This document shows positions 13,401-22,738 of a stretch of DNA of 64,000 nt, in pieces. The translations under genes were made by a program, and so were the position numbers. The notes under the pieces are model-generated. The model had not been told where the DNA came from. It saw only the letters and a list, made by a program, of their open reading frames with translations, and did not search any database. Origin of the DNA: Lichenostomus cassidix (taxonomy: Eukaryota; Chordata; Aves; Passeriformes; Meliphagidae). Positions within the stretch are counted from its first letter, which is position 1. Each line of letters starts with the position of its first letter. The stretch covers positions 8,478,380 to 8,542,379 of the forward strand of contig CM039181.1 of assembly GCA_008360975.2 (NCBI GenBank), read 5' to 3'.

Positions 13401-16400
13401 AATCCATGTGTACTTGAGAGCTGGAGTAACTGTTATCTTTCACCACCAATTTAGTTTGATGGACTCAATTACAAAATTATCCTTCAAGGCAGTTACCACT
13501 GACAGGGAAATACAGGAAAAACATCCTCCTTAGTATGTTTTTAACATCAGCACTGCAGTGATCAACATCAAGAACACTAAAATTCACAAAAATGTCAAAT
13601 ATGAACACTTCACTGAACTACTGTAGAAAACAGTAAGGATGAATTTTAGCAGTGAATCAGGAACAACTTCTGTAAGAGAGTGACATATGTTGGTGATGAA
13701 GGCTTTCACTGGCTGTCTCAAACCATGGGATAGTGACATGGGACAAAGTCATAGGATTTAAACAAAATTCAGTCACCCAAAACGTCACTGTGGATTTTCA
13801 ACAACTATTTCAGTTCAAACTGCTCACTTGTTTTCTGTAAAAAATGCCTGTGAAATTGCTGAAGGGAACCAACACACTTAACAGCAAAATGAAGGAGGCA
13901 AGTGTGAAGAATTCCCTGTGAAAGGAACATCTGTGGTCAGAAGGTGGAGGAAGCTGTCCCTTTTCTGAGCAACAGGGAGCTCACAAAAGGAGTCAGCTCG
14001 AGGCAAGGTATGTGCAAGAGTATTTAAGAAGCAGAGCACTTCCAAATGACAGCCATGGTTTACTGCAGCCTGGGAAGAGCCCAAGAGAAGACATATTCTA
14101 ATTAACAGACAGGAGTTTGCAATCAGGCAAAATGTTCTCTTGGTTGAATTTGAAGGGAAGTGAGTTGGAAGAGCATAGAATTGTATGAGAATTAAGTTAA
14201 GAGAGTCCATGCACAAGTGCTTACCCAGGATTCGTGGTACAGAACTGTGAGCAGGTGCATGCCATAGTCATAGTTCTGTCTTCTCAGGGGACACCTGGAA
14301 ATGCAGGAACAAAGCTCAGCTTTTGGAACAAAAGGGTAATACCTACCATCAAAATTTCTGCTGTGTAATGTAGGGAATCTGAGGAAATGAGTGGTTGATT
14401 CATGTGCTGCTCTGAATTACACACAACCAAGAATAACCTCATGGTGGCACTGAGTATTAAAAACACAGGAGAATGGGTAACTGCAAGTCAGTAGGAAAAT
14501 ACACAATATCCAAGAATTTACAAATCTTCTGGAAACATCAGAATATTCTTTGCCCCCCACGCCAAAGTGGAATCCAACATACATGAAGTCTGAACTCTTC
14601 TAAAACCTGTTTTTAACAGTTAATAACAGGAGTAGTGTTAAGTCCTATTTTAGCCTTAAAATCCAGTAATTCACCAAGACAATAACTGGTATTACTAGAA
14701 GACACCCAGCCCTTTCTATCCTGTGGCCAGTGCTACAGTATTTTTGTTTCCTTCTGGCAGCCCACCTGTCTGTAGTGATTGTGAGCACATCTGTCTCCCG
14801 ACAGTACCGCTCTCCCACCAGCTTAATGAGCTTCTTCTTTGCATGGTCATCCAAATTCAGGCTAGAAAGTTTAACCTTCAAGAGCAAGAGAAAACAACTT
14901 GAATTCCTTGGAAAATCCAGTCTCTGAACTCTGAAAGTACTTGATCTTGATCTTCTATCGAGAATTAGGAGAGCTATTCAGGATGCATTTAAAGAATTTA
15001 AATTCTGATTGTATCACATTAGAAGTCTTAATACAAGGCAAAAATAAAGTGAGTATTCAAACAATATATATATGCATAGCAAACATCCCCACAATGCCTC
15101 ACAAGCCCCAAAGCCAGTCAGTATGACTGGACACATTTGGTCAGGAACATCAAGATATACTCATTTGTGCACAATTTTGAATTCCATCCATTTCTCTCAC
15201 TTCCTTACAGCAAATCACACTTGCATGTTTTGAAAAGAAAGTCAAGCATTTAGAGTTTTGAAACAAAGGCTGTTTACCAAAACTACTACTTACTCTTAAA
15301 GTCACCACTCTTGCTTTGGGGTTCCGAATAGAAGTCCCTGAAGAAACATAATCTACTGTTTCAGTTTCAATGGGAAAATGCTGTTCACATTTCTCATCAC
15401 TGTCCAGAGCACTTGGCCATTCAGTGCAGAAATCTGTACAATAAAGAGAAAACACTCCCAGTAATACCTGTCTGGTATATTTGGCTGGGGTTTTTTTCTT
15501 TCAAATGTATTGCTATGGATGTTTTTAAAAGTACTGATCCTAGAAACCACACCTATTTAGGTAACAGCAGTGTTTCTGCCAGATTTACACCAGAATTGCC
15601 ATGTCTCTCTATGTGCTGGGTTCCCACATCCCACCTCCGTTACACACAGTCACATTTTGCATTATTTTAGAACATCAAGAACTGGCTTAAAAAGAAAACA
15701 AACAAACAAACAAACGAACAAACAAAAACCCAAAAAACTCAAACCCTCCTCACCTTTAAGAGCTGCACAATGTTTCTTAATTGCAGGAGGAGTAAGATGC
15801 AAAAAATTTGGAATCTGAAACAGACATATTAGGAGTTACCAAAATAATAGCTTTTTGTCAGATCATAAGTAAATGGGCATTACTGATACCTGCTTACAGT
15901 TCTCAGATTTGCTAAGGCAGTACAACATGCTTAAGGAAATATTCAGATAAGCAGGCTCCTCTCAAGGCTAGTTTAGGAGAAGACTTAAGTCTGTGACAAA
16001 AGTCACAGCCATGGTCATCCTGAGAAAGTGTCCTGATATTGTCCTTTATTAATTAACTTTAGATTTATTACCACTTAGAAATTCAAAAGAATTATCTGAC
16101 TTAGTAACAGAAAGCAGTCTCCAAGACAAATATTCCAATCCAGGCAGTGCAGCCTTAGGGAATCATGACTTTGAAAATGACCATGCTACCCACGGCATGT
16201 GTCTTACCTTGATAAGTTCTAAGTTGCCTTCTTTGGGAGGAGGCACTCCTCTCTTCACTGGGTAACCCATTCGGATTGGGAGAGGCACAGAGGCAGGTTT
16301 GAAGGCAGCTGCTGTTGGGTACACACTGCTCCAGTCCTGATCTACAGCCATCCTCTCCGTCCTGGGAGGTGCAGCCTAATCAATGGAAAGGGGGCAAGTG

Positions 16401-18356
16401 GGATGGGAGATACACTGGATGTAAGACAAGGCAGGATCAACACACCAGACAGTGATTTCAGGAATCAATTCCCACAGCTGGACATTTCAAGGCACTTTTA
16501 CAAGAAAAGTTAGTGCTGATTTGTAGAGGAATTTTTAACAGAGCCTCTTCCACCTTAGCTACCAGGCCTTTCCCAGTCTTCCACTGCTTTGGCAGCAGAC
16601 ATGCTTAGGATGAACTTGTGATAAATCAGGAGAAGAATGGGGAATAGAACCGGTATGGAATTGAAAACTCTATTCCCTAAAGGGCTTCAGCATGGGGTGA
16701 CATGCAATGAGTTTCAAAATTCCAGAATTCTACATGTGTGGAACAGTTCATAATAAAAGAAACAGACATTAATAATGCTGATATTTCTTGCCATAGGAAT
16801 TCCAGTGTAGGGACAATGTATCAGTACACTGCAGCAATAGCTTCTATCCCCCAGCAACTGACCATCATTTCAGTCAAATGCTCTTAGTAAAAGAAAAGCT
16901 TTATGTCAGAAAGCAACCACCATAAATCCTGTAAACTCAGCCTGAAAACAACATTGACGTATCTGGCTTATTGGAAATGCAAATTTAAGTTACTTTTCAG
17001 ACCTGCACTACACGGTGTTAATGCAAGCTAACCATTACTTGAGTGTTGTATTTTTGATTTTTGGTAACATAGACTGAAAAAGTTACAGAAGGCAGAGCTG
17101 GCCTGGAACAGTCCCAGTGGATTGTTTCACCAGGATTTGACTGCAGAAGGGGTTCCTGGACAAACTGTTACAATACACAGCTTAGAAAACTTTCCCAAAC
17201 ACCTGAGTTAACTCAGAAGCATTTCAGTACTTACTGATCTTACAAACTGTGCTGTCCTGCCTCTTCTCCTTGCTGAAGCTGAAAGAAGGAAAAAGAAAAA
17301 AGAACAAAAAAATTTTAAAAATAGATTATTATATTGTTTTGGGAGCACAAAATGTAGCATAATTTTGTATGGTGCTTTGTCTTTGTGACAATATCCACTA
17401 ATACTCCCCAACCTTTACATGGAAAGACGGGAAGATCAGACACTCAAGACTCCTTAAACCCTAAAACACTTTCAAACCCCGCTCTCCAAAAACCAACACC
17501 AGAATAATGTGGCCTCAGACACCTGAAGGAGAACCTGATGACATTTATTTTCAAGTGTTTGGTTTGAGCCCGGGTTTGTACATCGACTGTACATACTAAG
17601 CAAAAAGCAATGAGTGGGATTTAGGAAGGATGTTTGGGTCAATTTTTGACTAATTCATATGCCTTACAACCCTACCCCACAAAAACTCGTGGATTTCACA
17701 TTTTTTTTGTTTTCCTTATCTGAGGACTTTATGAATCTGATTCTCTTCATCCTCTTCTTGCTATTAAAATCTTAAACCGAAGTGTATATCCAGGGATCTC
17801 TTAACAGATAATATATAGCATCCCTTTACCCCGACCTGACTTTTTCGTGGTGCTTTCACACACAGCCACACTTCACAACAACCTCGCCATTTCTGTTACA
17901 AACATCTTTAATTTCAGGCCAGGACACCTTTAACTACCGCAGCACTACCAGACATCACCCAAAGGCGCTTTCAGCGACCTGGCGAGCTCTGGATGCCCAC
18001 CGGGACAAGGCTAGGGAAAGCCTGACCCACAGCTCCCGCTGGCAGAGGCCAGGCCCGACACTAAGGGTTTCACAGGAGCACACAGGGCGATGAGATTCCC
18101 TTTGGGAATAACCTCAGAGCAACTCTCGGCCGCAGCGCTGCCATGCCGGCGGTGCAGCCCGACCGCGCCGGGCACCGCGCTCACCTTCCCGAGCCTGCGG
18201 CCCTTCCCTGCCGCTCACCGCGGCCGCCGACGAGGAAGCGGCGAGTCCCCAGCCAGGCGCGGAGCCCCGGGAGAGCCCAGCCCGGGACAGCAAAGCCCGG
18301 GAGAGCCCAGCCTGGGGCAGCACAGCCCCGCAGCACCGTCCGGCCCGCGCCGCCAT
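10207..18356 (-). CDS. MRPS35: MRPS35, mitochondrial small ribosomal subunit protein (bS1m/mS35), 8 exons
   Basis: Component of the 28S small subunit of the mitochondrial ribosome, acting in the matrix in translation of mtDNA-encoded proteins. Coding exons on the minus strand are 18,219-18,356, 17,235-17,278, 16,208-16,375, 15,754-15,814, 15,294-15,433, 14,766-14,875, 14,225-14,294 and 10,207-10,479. All are bounded by AG/GT. From exon 3 to exon 8 the phases agree without a break, giving 273 residues. Diagnostic peptides include [66 protein letters not shown] and [12 protein letters not shown] at the C-terminus, all matching the MRPS35 family as I know it. Exon 1 is rich in Ala, Arg, Gly and Ser, as expected of a mitochondrial targeting peptide. 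One oddity: exon 2 is 44 bases and does not keep frame between exons 1 and 3 as read here. The gene is transcribed from the CpG island at about 18.1-18.5 kb. Confidence 0.95.
10480..14224 (-). other. MRPS35 intron 7
   Basis: About 3.7 kb of AT-rich intron. Apart from the duplicated patch at about 12,195-12,345 I see nothing structured. The open frames at 10,734-11,253 and 13,878-14,216 lack splice context and protein-like composition. Confidence 0.6.
12195..12345 (+). repeat. Degenerate copy of the 19.96-20.08 kb segment
   Basis: Shares CATGTGGAATTGGAGCAA, TTACTGGAAAATTG, a CTTCCTGCTTTCAA-like block and CTGGACTTTT followed by AGTGA with the open segment at about 19,955-20,080, in the same order and orientation. 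The reading frame is broken here, so it cannot code for the same peptide. It lies inside MRPS35 intron 7 on the antisense side. Confidence 0.75.
14225..14294 (-). CDS. MRPS35: MRPS35 exon 7
   Basis: 70 bases reading [20 protein letters not shown] then ESW, closed by a GTAAGC donor. It is separated from the last exon by an intron of about 3.7 kb, the longest in the gene. Confidence 0.92.
14766..14875 (-). CDS. MRPS35: MRPS35 exon 6
   Basis: 110 bases starting [20 protein letters not shown] and ending TDVLTITTD plus two bases of an Arg codon. The Arg is completed by the first base of exon 7. Confidence 0.93.
15294..15433 (-). CDS. MRPS35: MRPS35 exon 5
   Basis: 140 bases containing [20 protein letters not shown] and [17 protein letters not shown]. 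Acceptor TTGTACAG and donor GTAAGT. It enters in phase 1 and ends in phase 0. Confidence 0.93.
15693..15732 (+). repeat. (CAAA)n simple repeat
   Basis: A run of about seven imperfect CAAA or GAAC-interrupted units just left of MRPS35 exon 4. Simple-sequence length polymorphism is likely; no function is evident. Confidence 0.85.
15754..15814 (-). CDS. MRPS35: MRPS35 exon 4
   Basis: 61 bases, reading [20 protein letters not shown]. Acceptor TTTCAG and donor GTGAGG. It ends in phase 1, and the next exon supplies AT to make the Asp of the KDFCTEW motif. Confidence 0.93.
16208..16375 (-). CDS. MRPS35: MRPS35 exon 3
   Basis: 168 bases, 56 codons, phase 0 at both ends. Contains [17 protein letters not shown] and [20 protein letters not shown], strongly conserved in vertebrate MRPS35. 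Confidence 0.93.
16484..16695 (+). repeat. Copy of the 20.33-20.55 kb segment
   Basis: Shares long near-identical blocks with about 20,325-20,555: AAAAGTTAGTGCTGATTTGT, AGAGGAATTTTTAACAGAGC, CTACCAGGCCTTTCCCAGTC and TATGGAATTGAAAACTCTAT. Order and orientation are the same. It lies in MRPS35 intron 2. The 20.3-kb partner is just downstream of the unrecognised terminal exon. Confidence 0.85.
17235..17278 (-). CDS. MRPS35: MRPS35 exon 2 (44 bases, phase conflict)
   Basis: Flanked by a good polypyrimidine tract plus CAG acceptor and a GTAAGT donor. In the frame that leads into exon 3 it reads [14 protein letters not shown], a basic stretch similar in length and charge to the corresponding part of human MRPS35. 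That frame needs exon 1 to end in phase 1, but exon 1 from its ATG ends in phase 0. In the exon 1 frame a TAA appears within this exon. Either exon 1 carries an indel or the exon is skipped, since exon 1 to exon 3 is in frame. Confidence 0.55.
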
Positions 18357-18525
18357 GCCGGCCCGCCGCGCTCCGCCCGCAGCTCCGCCCAGCCCGACGG
18401 CGGCCGGCTGGGGCCTGGCTGGGCACAGGACCTCCCGGGGCAGGCGGGGCTCGGCGCTCCCTCACGGGGCGCTCCGCCGTCCCGGTGCTGTCAGTGAGCG
18501 GGGCTAGGGCGCCTTGAGCCGGTAA
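18080..18525. promoter_or_regulatory. CpG island, MRPS35 promoter, probably bidirectional
   Basis: The only long stretch in the window dense in CG dinucleotides and GC-rich blocks. The MRPS35 ATG (minus strand) lies inside it, so it contains that gene's promoter and 5' UTR. Its right half faces the unrecognised plus-strand exons and GPR19 and could also start rightward transcripts. Possible plus-strand donors include GTGAGCGG near 18,492. Long open frames across the island are a product of high GC, not evidence of coding. Confidence 0.7.
18219..18356 (-). CDS. MRPS35: MRPS35 exon 1 (start and targeting peptide)
   Basis: The ATG at 18,354-18,356 opens 46 codons beginning [15 protein letters not shown]. 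The exon ends at a GTGAGC donor in phase 0. There are many Arg and Ala and almost no acidic residues, which fits a mitochondrial presequence. The exon contains imperfect internal repeats (CCCGGGCTGGGCTCTCCCGG-like), so an assembly or read error of one base here is possible and would explain the phase problem with exon 2. Confidence 0.75.
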
Positions 18526-18584
18526 TAGCCCGGGTTGGAAAGGAGCCTGGTCCTGCACAGACACCCCAATAATCCTACTCCCAA

Positions 18585-18845
18585 TAATCCCTCCATGTCC
18601 CTGGGAGTTGTTCAAACGCTCCCGGAGCTCTAGCAGCCTTGGGACCATGACCATTCCCTGGAGAGCTCTTCCAGTGCCCAACCAGCCTCTGAGGGAAGAA
18701 CCTTTTCTTGGTATCAGCTGAAAGCCTCCCCTGACACAGCTTGAGGCCATTCCCTCGGTCGTGTCCCTGCTCACAGAGAGCAGAGATCAAAGCTGCCCCT
18801 CTGCTTCCCCTCAGGAGGAAGCTGCAGACGGCCATGAGGGCCTCC
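18585..18845 (-). mobile_element. CR1 LINE fragment
   Basis: Carries CTCTTCCAGTGCCCAACCAG, a CTCCCCTGACACAGCTTGAG block, CCATTCCCTCGGTCGTGTCC and GAGGAAGCTGCAGACGGCCA. These are CR1 3'-region blocks in reverse-complement order. It runs directly into the 56-bp tandem repeat, whose first unit starts in the CTCAGTCTCCTC part of the CR1 sequence. Confidence 0.85.
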
Positions 18846-19030
18846 CTCAGTCTCCTCCGAGTCAAGTTTTTCCCCTCAGAAGTTAAAATACAACTTCTCC
18901 CCTCAGTCTCCTCCAAGTCAAGTTCTTTCCCTCACAAGTAAAAATACAACTTCTCCCCTCAGTCTCCTCGGAGTCAAGTTTTTCCTCTCACAAGTTAAAA
19001 TACAACTTCTCACCTCAGTCTCCCCAAATT
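18846..19030. repeat. 56-bp tandem repeat, 3 full units plus a partial
   Basis: CTCAGTCTCC recurs at 18,846, 18,902, 18,958 and 19,014, spaced exactly 56 bases. Each full unit contains a GTCAAGTT block, a CCTCA(C/G)AAGT block and AAATACAACTTCTC. Units differ by a few substitutions. The array appears to have started in the adjoining CR1 sequence. No coding role is evident. Confidence 0.9.
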
Positions 19031-19367
19031 TATTTTTTGGGGGATTTATTCCCCCCCACTAGATCTGAAGGGAAGGAGGATTGGTGAAAACGGCCATGAA
19101 ATACAGTTCAGTACAGGAGATCGAGACAGCGACTTCAGAAGAAACGTTCAAGTCAGTGTAGCTGTAAATCAAAGCAGGACCACCAGTAAAATTTGCCAGG
19201 ATAAGACACAGTCCTGCAAAACCAGTGTATTTGTTAAAACTAGTAATCCAAACCTTCTGCTAAAAGTTTGATGGCATTAATCTCTCCCTCTGGTTCAACC
19301 AGAGCCTCCTGTCTCTCACATTCACCTGTTCCCACAGGATCTTTCAACCTCCCTTTTTTTGTTGCAG

Positions 19368-19616
19368 AACAAATTGAATTGTGCTGGACTACAAGAGAGA
19401 CACACTAAAAACCTCATCTTCATCACAGTGGACTGTGATTTTTCTTGCAAATACACTGCAAAAAGGACTCAAGATTTTGACTCATATTTCATAGTGAAAG
19501 AGCTTCAAATTAAAAGTAATCTAAATAGCTGCCTGGAAAGTCCTGTATTAAAGATATGGATACTGCTCAGAGCTCGGGCCTTAGAACTCACTCAGAATGA
19601 AGTGAAATATCAACAG
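19368..19616 (+). CDS. Candidate exon of an unrecognised gene (249 bases)
   Basis: Preceded by a T-rich tract and GTTGCAG and followed by CAACAG/GTACAT, so both splice sites are credible. The open frame is 83 codons, phase 0 at both ends, with mixed protein-like composition (for example KNLIFITVDCDFSCKYTAKR and LKIWILLRARALELTQNEV). The reading frame continues only to VH and a stop after the donor, as expected for an intron. I do not recognise the family. The right end is amphipathic and may be helical. No start codon is present, so an upstream exon, perhaps in the CpG island, would be needed. It could belong to the same gene as 19,932-20,257. Confidence 0.4.
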
Positions 19617-19931
19617 GTACATTGAGAGATTCCTCTGGAACACAGCATGAAAACTGCTTTTCAAGGGAAATCTCCTTTCAGCTATCCTAGTGTTTTAGCC
19701 ACAAAATAAATCTTGATAGGGAAATGAAACTGCTGGTAGCACAGGTGATCCCAGTAAACGGCCCAGATTTCCGTGTCTGATTGAAAAAGATATGCACAAT
19801 TTTATCCACGTTGTATGTATTTTATGTAAAATACACCAGCATATCATCCTGGAGGATGGGAAATGTAAGAGGGGAAAAAATTCTAAGAAAAACATGTAAA
19901 CAGAAAAGACGACGTGTTTTTTAATATCTAG

Positions 19932-20257
19932 AAAATCAAAACATTGACAGACATCATGTGGAATTGGAGCAAGAACTGAATGACGATAAAAGTTTTTGCT
20001 TACTGGAAAATTGTCTTCCTGCTCCATTTGCTTCTCCTTCCTGCTTTCAAACTGGACTTTTTAGTGACAAACTATTAATGGAGTTTTCCTCTCTGCTGCA
20101 GCAGAGCCAACCCAGTCTTAATGGCCACATTTCACAGGAGACATTTATATCTAGTTATATTTTACAAGGCTTAGAAAGCAACAAATTCACATACATTCAC
20201 CACCTGCTGGTTTTAATGGGAGGAGATCCAAAGCTATCTGAGCAGCTGAGCTCTTAG
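19932..20257 (+). CDS. Candidate last exon of an unrecognised gene
   Basis: A TTTTTAATATCTAG acceptor ends at 19,931. In one frame the sequence is open for about 108 codons to a TAG at 20,255-20,257 and reads HHVELEQELNDDKSFCLLEN, then SCFQTGLFSDKLLMEFSSLL, GHISQETFISSYILQGLESN and KFTYIHHLLVLMGGDPKLSE. Composition and hydrophobic spacing look like a real helical protein C-terminus. An AATAAA at 20,505-20,510 could end the transcript. From this acceptor the exon needs a phase-1 partner, while the 249-base exon ends in phase 0, so either another exon lies between or the locus is decaying. Family unknown to me. Confidence 0.4.
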
Positions 20258-20324
20258 CTCTGCCTGTGACACCATTGCCAGCACTGACCTGCAAATGCCA
20301 GTGTTAGTGCACCCAATACCCCAG

Positions 20325-20555
20325 GAATTTCAAGGCTCTTTTACAGCAAAAGTTAGTGCTGATTTGTAGAGGAATTTTTAACAGAGCCTCTCCCATTTGG
20401 CTACCAGGCCTTTCCCAGTCTTCCACTGCATTTTATTTCAAAAATACTTAGAAATAACTTGTGATTCCCCTGCCTTGGGGTAAATCAGGAGGAGGAGAAT
20501 GGGTAATAAAACCAGTATGGAATTGAAAACTCTATTTCCTCAAGGGTGGTGGGGT
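20325..20555 (+). repeat. Partner of the MRPS35-intron copy at 16.48 kb
   Basis: Near-identical blocks to 16,484-16,695 (see that entry), with a short insertion near 20,440. It includes the AATAAA at 20,505-20,510, so it may be 3' UTR or 3' flank of the unrecognised gene. Confidence 0.85.
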
Positions 20556-21345
20556 GTGGGGAGGTGGATTCTCTGTTACAAAATCAAGGGCAGAGGCTCT
20601 TGGTTGACTGTTGGTGTCAGTTGCTCCTGGCAGTCCTTCAGTTGTGCCTTGGGTCACCCACAGACCTGCAGAACCTTCAGGCTGGTCCTGCTGTGAAGGG
20701 TCAGCCTTGCTGCTGCCTGGCTGGAAGGTCCCTGACCAAGGTAAGGGCATTTCCCCTCTCCCTGGCTTTTCTCCAGAGCACAGAGATCCTCAGCAGCTGA
20801 CTGCAGCCACATGTATTGACAGTTCTGACAAGACAAGCTGAGTCTCCACTGCTGGAACCCAAAAGGCTCCCCCAACCCTCCCCCAGCCTCTCATCTCACC
20901 CATCTGAGGACATTGACCTCCTCCCTCACTGTTTTTCTTATGAATCAAAACTCAAGGTCAAGTCAAGAGTGCAAGGACCCTTTTGGTCTGCTTTTCTGAC
21001 ACTTTCACAGACACCAGGAAGTACATGTCATGTCTGGGATCAGTGAGGTATGTTCTGCTCAGTTTGCAGCTCACCAGCACTGGTGAAATGGCACCTCAGT
21101 CTCCAGCTGTGATAGGGACATTCATCTTTCTGAAGACAGAAATGCCTGTCTGAAATAGGCCATTCCCAAAAATCTGCATGAAACTTAATGTTCACTGCCG
21201 TGCCAGGTAGTGTCACCATTTATTTCTGACCCTTTTCTCTGAGATCTACTATTCTAAAGAATATGGAGACTACCGAGAGTTATTTTTTATTGGGTTTTCA
21301 CACAGAGCTGTTCAACAAAGCCTTTTCTCTCCTCTCTGTCTGCAG

Positions 21346-21359
21346 CCTGAGCTAAAGAC
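21346..21359 (+). promoter_or_regulatory. GPR19: Splice acceptor and 5' UTR tail of GPR19
   Basis: A CTCTCTGTCTGCAG tract ends at 21,345, 14 bases before the start codon. This suggests an upstream non-coding exon, as is common for single-coding-exon GPCRs. The context GACATGG has purine at -3 and G at +4, which supports the start at 21,360. Confidence 0.6.
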
Positions 21360-22622
21360 ATGGCCGAGTTTGCTCTCAGCATGGATAACAGCAGTGCTCC
21401 TTTCCTTCTCCCTACCTTGCTGCTGCTGCAGATCACAAGCAGCCCCAAAGCCTCCACCCCTCCTGCTGGCTACGAGATGGCAGAAGCTCCATCCCCAGCA
21501 GCTGGCTCCAGCAGGAACCACACCGTGCCAGAGTATGGGCTGAGGCCGGCGGAAATGGCAGCTGCCAGCGCGGTCTGGGGAGCACTGTGGCTGATTTCTG
21601 TCTTGGGAAACTTCCTCGTTTGCTTGGTGATCCACAGGAGCAGGAGGACGCAATCCACCACCAACTATTTTGTGGTGTCCATGGCCTGTGCAGACCTGGT
21701 GAGCAGCGTGGGGAGCTCACCCTTCCTGCTGCTGCAGCTGATCTCGGGGCGCTGGCTGCTGGGCGCGGAGCTGTGCCGGCTGGTCAGGTTCATCCAGTAC
21801 CTCACGCCCGGCATCCAGATCTACGCGCTCCTTGCCATCAGCGTGGATCGATTCTACACTCTTCTTTACCCCCTGCGCTCCAAAGGCTCCAGAGGGAAAG
21901 CCAAGACAATGACTCTGGTCTCTTGGCTTTGTGGTGCTCTCTTTGCATCTCCAGCCTATTTCCTCTACGGCTCCAGCAGTGATCACCACTGCAACTTCTT
22001 TCTCCCCGACTCTTGGCAAGGAGTTGCCTCTGGTGTCGTCCACCTCTTGGTGCTGTTGTTTTTGATCCCATCACTCCTCATTATCCTCTTCTACCAGGAG
22101 CTCTTCACCTACATTTGGAGAAGTGACACTGAAGACACACCTGGCAGGAGAACAATGAATCTTGTCTCAAGAAGAAAAGTGAAAACTGTCAAGATGTTCT
22201 TCATCCTTGTATTGGATTTTCTCCTGTCCTGGCTCCCTTTCTTCACTGTGCAGCTGTGGCACCCACAGGAAACAGACTACAGAAAGAGCTCCTTGCTTTT
22301 CCTGGCCATCACCTGGCTCTCTTTCAGTTCCTCAGCCTCTAAGCCAATCCTCTTCTGCATCTATAATGCAAACTTCAGAAGAGAAATGAAAGAAATTTGT
22401 TGCATGTGGAAACACCAGAGAAGCAACATCTACACCATTACCACCAGTTCCAGGACAGCCAAAAGTACCACACCGGGATCACAGATATCCCAGCACCAGC
22501 CCAACCTCACCAAAGGCTCCTCCTGTGATGCTTTTAACAGAGAAGTCGAGGAGCATGAGCTTGCCAGGCCTGGTGAGTCCCATTCCCCAAATATGTTTGC
22601 CTGGGGGGTTTCATTAGTTTGA
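21360..22622 (+). CDS. GPR19: GPR19, orphan class A G-protein-coupled receptor
   Basis: An intact 420-residue seven-transmembrane receptor for the plasma membrane. The family is an orphan; adropin has been proposed as a ligand. N-terminus has glycosylation sites at N10 and N53. Approximate helices: TM1 68-92 with G83-N84, TM2 103-127 with D112, TM3 136-162, TM4 183-203, TM5 222-246, TM6 276-298, TM7 311-335. C139 and C211 should form the TM3-ECL2 disulphide. The TM3 end is DRF (163-165) in place of DRY. TM6 carries SWLP (290-293) in place of CWxP. TM7 ends KPILFCIY where most receptors have NPxxY. The block HRSRRTQSTTNYFVVSMACA and the tail motif SNIYTITTSSR identify GPR19. It starts MAEFALSMDNSS, aligning with the mammalian start. 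The tail runs about seven residues past the mammalian end as I recall it, finishing GVSLV. Confidence 0.95.
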   Translation: MAEFALSMDNSSAPFLLPTLLLLQITSSPKASTPPAGYEMAEAPSPAAGSSRNHTVPEYGLRPAEMAAASAVWGALWLISVLGNFLVCLVIHRSRRTQSTTNYFVVSMACADLVSSVGSSPFLLLQLISGRWLLGAELCRLVRFIQYLTPGIQIYALLAISVDRFYTLLYPLRSKGSRGKAKTMTLVSWLCGALFASPAYFLYGSSSDHHCNFFLPDSWQGVASGVVHLLVLLFLIPSLLIILFYQELFTYIWRSDTEDTPGRRTMNLVSRRKVKTVKMFFILVLDFLLSWLPFFTVQLWHPQETDYRKSSLLFLAITWLSFSSSASKPILFCIYNANFRREMKEICCMWKHQRSNIYTITTSSRTAKSTTPGSQISQHQPNLTKGSSCDAFNREVEEHELARPGESHSPNMFAWGVSLV

Positions 22623-22738
22623 AGAGCAATGGATGAGCTATTGGAGTGCTATGTTTCCCCAGAAGAAAGAGGATCTTTCCCTCTTTTGAAGCGATGAATA
22701 GTTACACATTTTCGAGCATCTCCAAGGGTAGAAAAAAA

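Noticed and set aside
18090..18774. Several long overlapping open frames on both strands in the CpG island
   Set aside because: High GC removes stop codons by chance. Only the MRPS35 exon 1 frame has splice and family support.
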